Source: Crocosphaera sp. (GTDB lineage: Bacteria; Cyanobacteriota; Cyanobacteriia; Cyanobacteriales; Microcystaceae). From it: a stretch of DNA of 62,637 nucleotides. Each line of letters opens with the position of its first letter. The stretch's first letter is position 1. A model generated the notes under the pieces. It was not told where the DNA came from and did not search any database. It was given only the letters and a program-made list of their open reading frames with translations. The DNA is taken from contig JASJDN010000027.1 of the NCBI GenBank assembly GCA_030065205.1, positions 1 through 62,637 on the forward strand. The letters are read 5' to 3'. This document shows, in pieces, positions 26,854 to 36,761 of this stretch. The translations under genes were made by a program, and so were the position numbers.

Positions 26854-27019
26854 AATTGGTTAAGTAGAATTTTAGATTAACACAGCTAAAGTGATTAAGA
26901 TCACCGTCTAAGTAGGGTTTTGATCAGTGGAAAGTACAGATTAATCATTCATAATTGAGGATAACTTTAGGAGCGATCTAAATAGTTAAACTATATTCTG
27001 AATTATTTTTGCTGTTATT

Positions 27020-29131
27020 ATGCTCTATTTACAAGAAAAGAAACAAAATATACAACATATATTAGCATTCAATTTAACCAGTGGTGAACGAGTTTTCTAT
27101 CTGGATGAATCCCAGTATGCTATTGGACGACATCCTCAAAATTCTATTGTGATCAATGCTGAAGGGATTTCTCGACACCACGCCACCCTCATCCAAAAAC
27201 ATAAAGAGAATGATCACTTCTCCTATGTCATTATTGATGGCAACATTGAAGGGTATAAAAGTAGAAATGGACTTGCGGTTAATGGCAAGAGAATTGATAA
27301 GTATGAACTAAAACATGGAGATATTGTCCACTTTACTAAAGAAGTAACAGCACACTACTATATTATTGATCAAGAAAGTCAAGGATTTATTCAAAAGTTA
27401 ACCCCTAATGTATTTTTAACGGCTAAAGATTCCCCGATAAATAGTCTTTCGACTGATACTCAACTGATTCAAAGAACAGAAAAAAACCCCACTTTATCAG
27501 AGATAAAAAATCTAGCATCTGTTGTTGAATTAAGTCCCGTTCCTATTATTGAAATTAATAGTGAAGGAACGATTACTTATCTTAATCATTCTGCTAATTT
27601 AAAATTTCCTGACTTAGAAAAAACTCAACTTCAACATCCTTTGCTTCAAGGACTGATTGAAAAACAAAATTATAATAACGGTAGTTTAGTTATCCGAGAA
27701 GTTGACATACAAGAGCAAAGTTTTGAACAACATATTCATTATTTAGCAAAAGAAAGACTCATCCGTAGCTATATTTTTGATATCACCCAAAGAAAAAAAG
27801 CAGAAAATGACTTAAAATATCATGCTTTTCACGATACTTTAACTGGATTGCCTAATCGTACTTTTTTTGATCAACATATTTCTTTGATGGTCAATAATTG
27901 TGAAAGACATCAAAAACTATTTGCTATTTTATTTATTGATATTGACAGTTTTAAAAACATTAATGATACTTTAGGTCATAGCATTGGCGATCGCATTTTA
28001 AAATGTTTTGCTCAACGATTAACCTCCCAAATCCGAAGTGGCGATTTAGTTTGTCGCTGGGGAGGAGATGAATTTGTTGTACTGCTTTCCGAGATTGAAA
28101 ATCCCGATGAAGCAGCTAAATTTTCTGAAAGGTTACTGCAAACCTTTGAACATCCATTAAATATGGAAGGACATCAAATTTATCTTAAATCTAGTGTAGG
28201 AATTGCTATTTATCCTGAAGATGGACAAGACGCAGAAATGCTGCTTAAACATGCTGATGCTGCTTTGTACCGTACCAAAGAATCGGGACGAAATCATTAT
28301 CAATTTTATAACCCAGAAATGAGTTTAGAAATTGCTGAGAATTTTGCCCTAGAAAGCCAACTTCATGAGGCTATCAAGAATAATGAACTTATTCTTCATT
28401 ATCAACCACAAATTAATATTAAAACAGGACAAGTTTATGGTTTAGAAGCTTTAATTCGCTGGCAAAGTCCCAAACTCGGGTTAGTTAGACCCGATAAATT
28501 TATCCCTTTGGCAGAAAAAACTGGGTTAATTCTTCCCATGGGAGAATGGGTACTTAAAACTGCTTGTCAACAAAATAAAAAATGGCAAAAAATGGGATTA
28601 CCCCCTGTAAGGATTTCGGTTAATTTATCGGCACAACAATTACAACAACCCAACCTGATTGAAATAGTGGAAAACACCCTCGAATCTGTAGGATTAGATC
28701 CCGAATGGCTAGAATTAGAAGTAACTGAATCTATTTTGATGAAAAATACAGCCCTAGCTAGTCAAACCCTACAGGAATTACGAAATATGGGCGTTTATAT
28801 TTCCATGGATGATTTCGGTACAGGATATTCTTCTCTGGGTTACTTAAAAAAATTCCCTTTTGATACCCTCAAAATTGATCAAAGTTTTGTTAAAGAACTC
28901 AATCAAAATTCTCAAGATTTATCTATTATTTCTGCTATTATGACCTTGAGTCGCGGCTTTAATATGAGAGTCATTGCTGAAGGAGTAGAAAATAAAGAAC
29001 AACTAAAACTTCTTCAAGAATTAGACTGTGAAGAAATGCAAGGATATTTCTTTAGTCACCCCTTGAGTCCAGAAGAGATATTAAACTATTTACTCAAGTT
29101 TAACCAACAAAAACATTTGATTTTTACTTGA
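27020..29131 (+). CDS. FHA-PAS-GGDEF-EAL c-di-GMP protein
   Basis: A 703-residue signalling protein. An N-terminal FHA domain at about residues 25-115 has the phosphothreonine-binding core IGRHPQNS and SRHHATL. A weak PAS domain follows at about 170-255. The GGDEF domain has an intact WGGDEF near residue 348. The EAL domain at about 450-700 has [38 protein letters not shown] and AEGVEN, all catalytic positions present. It may both make and degrade c-di-GMP, controlled through binding of a phosphorylated partner by FHA. A paralogue follows 60 bases downstream. Confidence 0.92.
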   Translation: MLYLQEKKQNIQHILAFNLTSGERVFYLDESQYAIGRHPQNSIVINAEGISRHHATLIQKHKENDHFSYVIIDGNIEGYKSRNGLAVNGKRIDKYELKHGDIVHFTKEVTAHYYIIDQESQGFIQKLTPNVFLTAKDSPINSLSTDTQLIQRTEKNPTLSEIKNLASVVELSPVPIIEINSEGTITYLNHSANLKFPDLEKTQLQHPLLQGLIEKQNYNNGSLVIREVDIQEQSFEQHIHYLAKERLIRSYIFDITQRKKAENDLKYHAFHDTLTGLPNRTFFDQHISLMVNNCERHQKLFAILFIDIDSFKNINDTLGHSIGDRILKCFAQRLTSQIRSGDLVCRWGGDEFVVLLSEIENPDEAAKFSERLLQTFEHPLNMEGHQIYLKSSVGIAIYPEDGQDAEMLLKHADAALYRTKESGRNHYQFYNPEMSLEIAENFALESQLHEAIKNNELILHYQPQINIKTGQVYGLEALIRWQSPKLGLVRPDKFIPLAEKTGLILPMGEWVLKTACQQNKKWQKMGLPPVRISVNLSAQQLQQPNLIEIVENTLESVGLDPEWLELEVTESILMKNTALASQTLQELRNMGVYISMDDFGTGYSSLGYLKKFPFDTLKIDQSFVKELNQNSQDLSIISAIMTLSRGFNMRVIAEGVENKEQLKLLQELDCEEMQGYFFSHPLSPEEILNYLLKFNQQKHLIFT

Positions 29132-29190
29132 CCCTAACTATTTTTTTAAATTTTAGTAATTTTTTTTGTCAAACGTATTAACTAAAAATC

Positions 29191-31005
29191 ATGAACACTC
29201 ATATCAATTATTCTCAAAAAAACCGCCACTTAATCGTTATTGAAGATAAAAAATATCGTCAAACTATTTCTTTAGAAGAAGAAACCTATTCTATTGGTAG
29301 ACATACCAATAACTCAATTATTATTCATTCACAACAAGCTTCTCGCCGTCATGGTACGTTAATGAAGCGAAAAAATCGTCAGAATAATACTTATTCTTAT
29401 TGGATTATTGATGGAGATTTAGATGGGAATAAAAGTCGTAATGGAATTTATGTTAATGGAGAAAAATGTTTAATTAAAGAATTAAAAAACGGTGACTTAA
29501 TCAACTTCGGCTGTGAAGTCAATGCTACTTATTATGCCAGTCATGAATGGTCTAATACAGTGATAGATATTGCCCAAAGTAAACCTGATCAACTATTGGG
29601 TAATACCTCAGGAGTTAATCATCAATATACCCTATCGCAGTCTCATATGGATTTTGCTCACGAGTCTCCCATCTTGAATCCTAAAGACACACTTCAAGCT
29701 CAAGAATATCAAGATCCTTTAACTCAATTACCCAATCGAATTTTATTTAAAGAATATGTATTAAATGCCCTAAAAAATGCCAAGCAGTATCATACATCAA
29801 TGGCAGTCATTATCTTAGATATTAATCACTTCAAAGCGATTAATAAAAACTGGGGTTATCCTGTGGGTGATAAAATTTTAGTAGAAGTAGCTCAACGGCT
29901 TAAATCTAGTTTGAGAGATAGTGATATCGTTGCTCGTTGGGGAGACGACGAATTTATTCTTTTATTGCCAAAAATTAGTCATGGAGATGATATTGAAAAA
30001 ATAACTCAGAGAATTTTAAAGAATATTAGTCAATCTCTAGAATTGTGTGAAACACTCTTATATTTAGAATATAGTGTTGGTTGTGCTATTTATCCTCAAG
30101 ACGCTCAAGATAGTAACGCCCTTTTACGGAAAGCAGAAGTTGGGTTATTCAATCACCAAAAGCAGATGCTATCATCTAATCAAAAATCTCATTTAACCGT
30201 TGATCCTAAAGCCTCAAAATTATTAAAAGCTAAAACGGCTCTACAAAAAGCTTTAAACCATCAAGAATTAGAACTTTATTATCAACCTCAAATCAAAATT
30301 AAGACGGGAGAAATTTCTGGATTTGAAGCATTGGTTCGCTGGAATCATCCAGACTTAGGTCAAATCAACCCTCAAAAATTCATTCCTGTAGCTGAACAAA
30401 CTGATTCAATTATATTAATAGGAGAATGGATTTTAAGGGAAGCTTGTCGTCAAAATAAAGCTTGGCAGGACATGGGATTACCCAATTTTATTATGTCTGT
30501 TAATTTGTCTCCACTCCAATTAAAAGATCCGAATTTTGTCAACGTAGTTAAAGAAGTCTTACAGGAAACAAAACTCGCTGCCCATTGGTTAGAATTAGAA
30601 ATAACAGAAAAAGCATTGCTGACTAATTCAGGACTTGCCCATCAAGTTTTACAAAATTTAAAACAATTAGGCGTTCATCTATCTATGGATGATTTTGGCA
30701 CGGGTTATTCTTGTATTAATCATCTTCCACAATTTCCATTTGGTACATTAAAGATAGCTCAATCCTGTGTTCAAAAACTTACAGAAAAACCCGAAACGAT
30801 TGCTATTATTTCAGCCGCCGTCGCTTTAGGCAACAGTTTAGATTTAAGGGTGATTGCAGAAGGAGTTGAAACCCATAAGCAACTCGATTTATTGGAAAAC
30901 CTAGATTGCCGAGAAGCCCAGGGTTATTTATTAAGTCAACCCTTAAATTATAAGGAAGCAACTCAATTTTTAGACCTTTACCAAGTGCCGAAAGTTTCTT
31001 GTTGA
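29191..31005 (+). CDS. FHA-GGDEF-EAL protein, degenerate cyclase site
   Basis: A 604-residue paralogue of the preceding protein. The FHA domain has IGRHTNNS and SRRHGTL at about residues 30-65. The PAS domain is missing. The cyclase motif reads WGDDEF, so the second Gly of GGDEF is Asp and synthesis is probably lost. The EAL domain keeps [22 protein letters not shown] and DDFGTGYS, while LKIAQSC replaces LKIDQSF. Phosphodiesterase activity is therefore possible, with the degenerate GGDEF as a regulatory domain. It lies 60 bases after the first copy and probably arose by tandem duplication. Confidence 0.9.
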   Translation: MNTHINYSQKNRHLIVIEDKKYRQTISLEEETYSIGRHTNNSIIIHSQQASRRHGTLMKRKNRQNNTYSYWIIDGDLDGNKSRNGIYVNGEKCLIKELKNGDLINFGCEVNATYYASHEWSNTVIDIAQSKPDQLLGNTSGVNHQYTLSQSHMDFAHESPILNPKDTLQAQEYQDPLTQLPNRILFKEYVLNALKNAKQYHTSMAVIILDINHFKAINKNWGYPVGDKILVEVAQRLKSSLRDSDIVARWGDDEFILLLPKISHGDDIEKITQRILKNISQSLELCETLLYLEYSVGCAIYPQDAQDSNALLRKAEVGLFNHQKQMLSSNQKSHLTVDPKASKLLKAKTALQKALNHQELELYYQPQIKIKTGEISGFEALVRWNHPDLGQINPQKFIPVAEQTDSIILIGEWILREACRQNKAWQDMGLPNFIMSVNLSPLQLKDPNFVNVVKEVLQETKLAAHWLELEITEKALLTNSGLAHQVLQNLKQLGVHLSMDDFGTGYSCINHLPQFPFGTLKIAQSCVQKLTEKPETIAIISAAVALGNSLDLRVIAEGVETHKQLDLLENLDCREAQGYLLSQPLNYKEATQFLDLYQVPKVSC

Positions 31006-31183
31006 TTTTTATCAATTGAACTTAATTTATTTGAATATATTGTAAATGAGTTCCTTGCCTATGATTAACGAAAAGGCTTAATATTTTCTATTTTTGCGAA
31101 CTCAAGTAATTTTATAGTATAATCAGACAAAGCAGCTTTATTGTTAACCACAATTTCCTCAGTTAACAAATCATAAGTCACCA

Positions 31184-32635
31184 ATGTCTGAAGCAAGCGA
31201 TCATAACTCCTGGAACTTTCAAGACTTGGACGAAGCCTTGATGAGTTTTGATGATATTCAAGAACAATTAAACTATCAACAAGCGCAAGATAGTCTAAGC
31301 AATTTAGTTCACCATTTAGACTTAACCCCCCACGAAAAAATCGGGCTAGAGAATGAGTTAAAAAATCTCACAGAAATGCTGGAAAAACTAGAGCATTCCT
31401 TAGTCCAAATTGCTGCTTTTGGTATGGTAGGGAGAGGAAAATCTTCCGTTTTAAATGGGTTATTAGGGGAAAATATTTTTAAAACAGGTCCTTTACATGG
31501 GGTTACTCAAACCACTGATACAGTCGCTTGGAAATTACAACAGGATGATAATATACAAGGCTTACAAACAGTTGCTTTATCAGGTTGGGGACAGTCTCAA
31601 ATTGAGCTAATTGATACTCCTGGTATTGATGAAGTGGACGGCCAAACCAGAGAGATTTTAGCTCATCATACAGCCAGACAAGTGGATTTAATTCTCTTTG
31701 TTATTTCTGGGGATATGACCAAGGTAGAATTTGAAGCACTATCCCAATTACGAGAAGCAGGAAAACCGATTATTTTAGTGTTTAATAAAATTGATCAATA
31801 CCCCGAAACTGATCGCTTAGTTATTTATGAAAAAATACGAGATGAACGGGTTAAAGAATTATTGTCTCCCGATGAAATTGTCATGATAGCAGCTTCACCT
31901 TTGGTAACAGAAATGACCCAGGATGATCAAGGCAATTTAAGACAACAAAAAAAAAGAGGAAAGCCACAAATTGAGGCATTGAAGTTAAAAATATTAGAAA
32001 TCTTACATCGAGAAGGTAAATCTTTAGTGGCTCTCAATACTTTACTATACGCCGATGAAGTCAATGAGCAAATTGTAGCCCGTAAATTAGAAATTAGAGA
32101 AAAAGCAGCGAACCAACTCATTCAAAAAGCAGTGATGCTCAAAGCAATGGCCATTGCTTTAAATCCCGTTACCGTGGTTGATTTATTCACAGGGGCAGTG
32201 GTAGATGTTGCCATGATTTTAACCTTATCTCGTCTTTATGGTATTGCCATGACCCAACAAGCAGCAATCGCCCTTTTACAAAAAATTGGGGTGAGTATGG
32301 GAGGTATTAGTGCGAGTGAGTTTCTCACCTCTTTGGGTTTGAGTTCTCTTAAAGGAATGTTAGGATTAATGATTCCCACAACAGCAGGGTTTTCATTGCT
32401 GCCTTATCTCTCTATTGCTATCACTCAAGGGGGTGTAGCCGGGGTGTCGTGTTACGCCATTGGACAAGTGACTAAACGCTATTTAGGCAATGGGGCGGCC
32501 TGGGGACCCGAAGGACCGAAAACTGTAGTACAACGGATTCTACTATCTTTAGACAAGACTTCCATATTAAATCGTATTAAGTGGGAATTAGGGGCAAAAT
32601 TGAAGCGAGATAAAGATTTTAAGGCTATGAGATGA
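31184..32635 (+). CDS. Membrane-associated GTPase with DUF697-like C terminus
   Basis: A 483-residue protein. The Era/dynamin-like G domain has G1 GMVGRGKSSVLNGLLGE near residue 85, a G2-type Thr in GVTQTTDT, G3 LIDTPGIDEV and G4 FNKIDQYP. The C-terminal part (about 310-450) is hydrophobic and Gly/Ala-rich with several membrane-interacting helices, as in cyanobacterial GTPases carrying DUF697. The target is unknown. It is a single gene with about 180 bases upstream and about 300 gene-free bases downstream. Confidence 0.85.
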   Translation: MSEASDHNSWNFQDLDEALMSFDDIQEQLNYQQAQDSLSNLVHHLDLTPHEKIGLENELKNLTEMLEKLEHSLVQIAAFGMVGRGKSSVLNGLLGENIFKTGPLHGVTQTTDTVAWKLQQDDNIQGLQTVALSGWGQSQIELIDTPGIDEVDGQTREILAHHTARQVDLILFVISGDMTKVEFEALSQLREAGKPIILVFNKIDQYPETDRLVIYEKIRDERVKELLSPDEIVMIAASPLVTEMTQDDQGNLRQQKKRGKPQIEALKLKILEILHREGKSLVALNTLLYADEVNEQIVARKLEIREKAANQLIQKAVMLKAMAIALNPVTVVDLFTGAVVDVAMILTLSRLYGIAMTQQAAIALLQKIGVSMGGISASEFLTSLGLSSLKGMLGLMIPTTAGFSLLPYLSIAITQGGVAGVSCYAIGQVTKRYLGNGAAWGPEGPKTVVQRILLSLDKTSILNRIKWELGAKLKRDKDFKAMR

Positions 32636-32943
32636 TAAATATATTAATTGTTTTTTAGGTATAGTATTTGGGTGTTAAATGGTGGTGAACTTTTGTATCC
32701 GATCAAACGAGTCAATGCAGGAGAAACGACAGAATGAAACATTTTTGGTCAATTATAATAGTGGATTTGTCTAAATTTTAGGTGAAGACTACTGTCAATT
32801 TTTTTTGTTATTTAATTGATTATTGGCATTGTTAAGAATACTATTTGCGATGCTTTCTGTAGCCCACTGTCCCAACTAAGATAAGATGAATGCGGTGAAT
32901 ATTGTTTCCACTACCATTGTTCAATTCCTTAAACAATTATCGG
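32636..32943. other. Gene-free spacer, nothing recognised
   Basis: 308 AT-rich bases between the convergent GTPase and coiled-coil genes. No open frame of note, no tRNA, no convincing hairpin terminator and no repeat seen elsewhere in the window was found here. Confidence 0.5.
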
Positions 32944-33726
32944 TTACTGGCTTAATGATATTTGCCATGCACGTGATCTAAAAAACTCAGTCCTAATATC
33001 AGAACCTTCTCCCGCTAGAAGACCGACACTTAATGCAATCACATAACGGTTTTTCCACGATATATCTGAAACAAAGTGTAATTCGTATTTTTGTGCTTTG
33101 TCATTGGCACAAACTGTAAACTCCTTATCTAACCAATTGATCTGACCACTATCATCAACTTGGCCATATTCGATGAACCACTTGTGTTCATACACCCCAG
33201 AACCAAGAGGACATCCTCTGTATTTACTATCTACAATTCTTACCCTTAATGGAGTATTAGGGAATTCAAGAGATTGTCTAAGATTAATTACTTCCTGCTG
33301 CTTTTCTATGAATGAAGCTACAGTAGAAACTTGTCTTTGTTGTAATAAATTCTCTAATTGTTGATTAGTAGTTGTTAAATTCGCAACTTTGTCTTCTAAT
33401 TGTTGATTAGTAGTTGTTAAATTCGCAACTTTGTCTTCTAATTGTTGATTAGTAGTTGTTAAATTCGCAACGTTGTCTTCTAATTGTTGATTAGTAGTTG
33501 TTAAATTCGCAACGTTGTCTTCTAAGTTTCTATTAGCTTGTTCTGGACACCATGAAGATATTGATGGAATTGTACAAAAGTTTATCCCTATTGTTCCTAA
33601 TACATTAGCTAGGAGTAAACATATAAAAAATCCATAAGCTTTAGGGTTCTGCCAGAACTTGGAAATTGAGCTATCCAAGGAATTATCTACTGGTTTATCT
33701 GGATCAGGTGGAGTTGGAGTCGCCAT
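32944..33726 (-). CDS. Membrane-anchored coiled-coil protein with 14-residue repeats
   Basis: A 260-residue protein. A Pro/Asp-rich N terminus is followed by one membrane segment at about residues 32-52. Then come four perfect or near-perfect copies of LED(N/K)VANLTTTNQQ (residues 68-123) that form a coiled coil of two heptads per unit. The C-terminal domain of about 125 residues has CPLGSGVYEHKWFIEYGQ. I do not recognise the C-terminal family. The repeat is also nearly identical in DNA, which points to recent expansion. Confidence 0.65.
   Translation of the reverse strand: MATPTPPDPDKPVDNSLDSSISKFWQNPKAYGFFICLLLANVLGTIGINFCTIPSISSWCPEQANRNLEDNVANLTTTNQQLEDNVANLTTTNQQLEDKVANLTTTNQQLEDKVANLTTTNQQLENLLQQRQVSTVASFIEKQQEVINLRQSLEFPNTPLRVRIVDSKYRGCPLGSGVYEHKWFIEYGQVDDSGQINWLDKEFTVCANDKAQKYELHFVSDISWKNRYVIALSVGLLAGEGSDIRTEFFRSRAWQISLSQ
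33358..33525 (-). repeat. 42-bp coding minisatellite, four units
   Basis: Four tandem 42-base units, each coding 14 residues of the coiled coil. They differ at only a few positions (the N/K codon after LED). The reading frame is kept by any gain or loss of whole units. Confidence 0.9.
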
Positions 33727-33920
33727 TTTTTAAATCACGATTAACGATAATTGCTTAATGTGTGAAGGTAGCTCTCTACAGAGTTTACACGGCATCTAGC
33801 TCCTATGACAACATAACTAAGTCAATAAATAATAATCTCTAAACCGAATGACAAGCAGACTCTTGAACTGTTCCCTGCTATGTTAATAAAAGTGGTAAAA
33901 ATCCTATCTATCAATAGATC

Positions 33921-35030
33921 ATGAGTGTTAATTCTCCTATCCGTGTCGCCGTGGTTGGAACCGGTTTCGGTCAAGCTATCCATATTCCAGGGTTACAACA
34001 TCATCCTCGTACCGAGTTGGTCGCAGTTTATAATAGAGATTTAGGTAAAGCAAAAGCGATCGCCGATAAAAATAATATTCCTTACGCGTTCAATAATCTG
34101 GACAAACTCCTCACCCTGTCCGATCTCGATGCTGTTACCCTCTCCACTCCCCCTTTCCTTCACTACGATATGGGGAAACAAATATTACAAGCAGGGAAAC
34201 ACCTTCTCTTAGAAAAACCCATGGCCATGTCGGCACAAGAAACCAAACAATTGTACCATTTAGCAGCCAACAATAACCTTGTCGCTACCGCAGACTTTGA
34301 ATTTCGTTATGTTCCTGCTTGGCAACTATTGGCCGAAAAGTTAGAAGACGGATTTATCGGACAACCGAGACTGATTAAAATCGATTGGTTAGTGGCCAGT
34401 CGCGCGAACCCAGAAAGAGGCTGGAACTGGTACGCAAGAAAGGATAGAGGGGGTGGTGTCTTAGGGGCCGTAGGTTCCCACGCGTTTGATTATATCCACT
34501 GGTTATTCGGCCCAGTCAAACGGTTATGCGCTAGGCTGGTATGTGCCATTAAAGAACGACCCGATCCCCTAGAAAACGGCAAATTAAAGCCGGTTGATGC
34601 CGATGATACCTGTTTAATCATGTTAGAACTCATGGACGGTACACCGGTGCAGTTAACCATCAGTTCCGTCACCTACAATGGTCGAGGCCATTGGTTAGAA
34701 GTGTATGGTGATCGCGGTACATTAATTTTAGGAAGTGATAATTTAAAAGATTATGTCCACGGGTTCCATTTACAAGCAGGAGCAGCAGGAAAACCCTTAA
34801 CAGACCTAGAAATCCCCAAACGACTCGCTTTTCCTCAAGTATTTACCGATGGACGGTTAGCTCCGTTTATTCGTGTTGTTGATCGCTGGGTAGAAAGTAT
34901 AGATCAAAAGCAATCCTTAGCCCCTTCTTTATACGAAGGGGTGTATTCTCAATTATTAATGGACTTAACCCACCAGTCCAGTGAAACAGGAGTATGGGTG
35001 GATGTCCCTGATTTGACTTCTTTTATTTAA
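33921..35030 (+). CDS. Gfo/Idh/MocA-family oxidoreductase
   Basis: A 369-residue NAD(P)-dependent dehydrogenase. The Rossmann fold starts at residue 8 with VAVVGTGFGQAIHIPGL. The family motif EKPMAMSAQE at about residues 92-101 contains the conserved Lys of the EKP signature. The C-terminal alpha/beta domain has GGGVLGAVGSHAFDYIHWL, where the His is the usual catalytic residue. Substrates of the family are sugars, inositols or related alcohols; the specific one cannot be read here. It is convergent with csaB, with the stop codons adjacent at 35030/35031. Confidence 0.9.
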   Translation: MSVNSPIRVAVVGTGFGQAIHIPGLQHHPRTELVAVYNRDLGKAKAIADKNNIPYAFNNLDKLLTLSDLDAVTLSTPPFLHYDMGKQILQAGKHLLLEKPMAMSAQETKQLYHLAANNNLVATADFEFRYVPAWQLLAEKLEDGFIGQPRLIKIDWLVASRANPERGWNWYARKDRGGGVLGAVGSHAFDYIHWLFGPVKRLCARLVCAIKERPDPLENGKLKPVDADDTCLIMLELMDGTPVQLTISSVTYNGRGHWLEVYGDRGTLILGSDNLKDYVHGFHLQAGAAGKPLTDLEIPKRLAFPQVFTDGRLAPFIRVVDRWVESIDQKQSLAPSLYEGVYSQLLMDLTHQSSETGVWVDVPDLTSFI

Positions 35031-36071
35031 CTATTTACTGATTAATTTTTTTAAGATATCTTGGTGCATAAAAGCGCGATCCGTTAAAGATTGAATCCGA
35101 TCTTTAAGCAACGGTTCCCCATTGGCAAAATATTCCAACCAAGCGGTACTAATAATATTAGGATCAGTGGGAAGTTTAGCTAACTCCCATCCAGGAATTT
35201 CGATTTCTTCCATTAAATAATTAACTTTGGGATCATAACTGAGGGCGAAACATTTACACTCTTCAGAAGCCGCCATAATTAAACTATGCAGACGCATTCC
35301 GATGGTCATTTCTACTCCTCTAAAAACCCCTTTTAATTCTCTGGGATTTTCTAATTGAATAATTTTGTAAGATCCGGGTAGTTGTTTGGCAATGGAACGG
35401 GCAATGTTTAAATCTTGAGACGCTTGAAAAGGAAGCAGTAAAAGACAGGTCTGAGTGGCTTTTTGAAAATCAATTAAAGCTTGAGTTAATATCTTTAACC
35501 GTTGGGGGGTTAATAGGGGATGACTCCTTAAATTTACCGCCACTTTTGGTGCCGGTAAATCCGCTAACCCTGACACTGATTTGGCCGTTAACCCCCAGAC
35601 CGGATCGGGGGCAATTAGGGGGTTCAGATGCCATTTTGACAATAATTCTGCTGACTTATAATCCCTAACACTAATGGCAGTGCAACCCAATAAAACTTGA
35701 CGGGTTACCCAACGAGTAAAAGGATTATTTAACGGGCCAATTCCTTGCGCCCAAGCAATGGTTTTTAAGCCCTTTTGTTGGGCTAACGCCATTAATCCTG
35801 CGTAATAGATGGGACTGGCTAAACTGGTGACATCCTGCATTAAGCTACCCCCACCCCAGATCAACACATCAGAGGTTCGTAGAGCTTCTAAAATAGCGAA
35901 TCCAGAGCGATTATGACAAGTTTGTACCCCATATTGTTCGTAGGTTTTACGGGGGTTCCCTGAGAGGACAAGGGGTTCAATTTGAGAGGGTAACATCTGC
36001 AACAAGGACATTAATAAGGCTTCATCTCCGCCGTTTCCTTTGCCATAATAACCACTAATGACTGCCCGCAT
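35031..36071 (-). CDS. csaB: Polysaccharide pyruvyl transferase CsaB
   Basis: A 346-residue protein with the CsaB/WcaK pyruvyltransferase pattern: ISGYYGKGNGGDEALLMSLL at the start, WGGGSLMQDVTSLASPIYYAG near residue 75, and GMRLHSLIMAASEECKCFALSYDPKV in the C-terminal GT-B-like half. It adds ketal-linked pyruvate to cell-wall polysaccharide, which in many bacteria anchors SLH-domain proteins. It begins two bases after the end of the DUF218 gene, so the two are one operon. Confidence 0.9.
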   Translation of the reverse strand: MRAVISGYYGKGNGGDEALLMSLLQMLPSQIEPLVLSGNPRKTYEQYGVQTCHNRSGFAILEALRTSDVLIWGGGSLMQDVTSLASPIYYAGLMALAQQKGLKTIAWAQGIGPLNNPFTRWVTRQVLLGCTAISVRDYKSAELLSKWHLNPLIAPDPVWGLTAKSVSGLADLPAPKVAVNLRSHPLLTPQRLKILTQALIDFQKATQTCLLLLPFQASQDLNIARSIAKQLPGSYKIIQLENPRELKGVFRGVEMTIGMRLHSLIMAASEECKCFALSYDPKVNYLMEEIEIPGWELAKLPTDPNIISTAWLEYFANGEPLLKDRIQSLTDRAFMHQDILKKLISK

Positions 36072-36073
36072 TT

Positions 36074-36751
36074 TTATCTCTCAATTGACCAAATAAGCTT
36101 AGTATACAGATAAGCGATGGTTTCCACAATCACAGACTTAACCCCTCTACTGGTTTTCCACCAAGGCCGAGAGGAAGGGGGACAAAAGGCGATCGCACCC
36201 ACTTCGATCTCCGGTGCCAAAATCGTTTTAAACACTAACCAACTGCGACGAGTGTGAACGTCATAGGAATAGATGTTGATGGACTTAACCTCTAAATTGG
36301 ACTCTAATAACCATTGTTTTACCGCTTCTGCGCTGGCTGCGGTTTGATTGATAGTAACATTCTCATTCGGGACTCGAACCACTTGTGTCGGATCTAATCC
36401 TAAAGCGATCGCTGTGGCCGCAGCTAAGTCAGCAAAGGTGTTATGGTCACTTAAATACTTTCCTCGACCGATCTCATTCCCTGTGGTGATCATCAAGCGA
36501 TAGTTTTTTTCCTTAAATTCGGCGATCGCAGCTTTGATAGTTCGATCGGGAACCCATCCTTCTATGACCATGATATTTGCTTCTATGGGATGAGACATCC
36601 TCAAAAATGGATGAATAAATAAGCCAACACCTATGAACAGTGAAACCAATAAAAAAAATAAAAGTAACCATCCTTGGAGAGTTAAAGTCCACTGGGGTTT
36701 ATATTCAAGTAAACCCCAAAATTTTTGGGGAGGAAGTTGAGAAAATAGCAT
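36074..36751 (-). CDS. YdcF/ElyC-like DUF218 protein
   Basis: A 225-residue protein. One N-terminal membrane segment at about residues 27-47 is followed by the DUF218 domain: NIMVIEGWVPDRTIKAAI, ITTGNEIGRG and PNENVTINQTAASAEAVKQW. DUF218 proteins (SanA, ElyC, YdcF) act on envelope or peptidoglycan precursor metabolism. It is the middle gene of a three-gene minus-strand operon with a DUF2301 membrane protein upstream and csaB downstream, which fits an envelope role. Confidence 0.85.
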   Translation of the reverse strand: MLFSQLPPQKFWGLLEYKPQWTLTLQGWLLLFFLLVSLFIGVGLFIHPFLRMSHPIEANIMVIEGWVPDRTIKAAIAEFKEKNYRLMITTGNEIGRGKYLSDHNTFADLAAATAIALGLDPTQVVRVPNENVTINQTAASAEAVKQWLLESNLEVKSINIYSYDVHTRRSWLVFKTILAPEIEVGAIAFCPPSSRPWWKTSRGVKSVIVETIAYLYTKLIWSIER

Positions 36752-36761
36752 GGTTTATTGA

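Noticed and set aside
33358..33525. Possible CRISPR array (regular repeats)
   Set aside because: The 42-base units are contiguous with no spacers and encode a coiled coil in frame.
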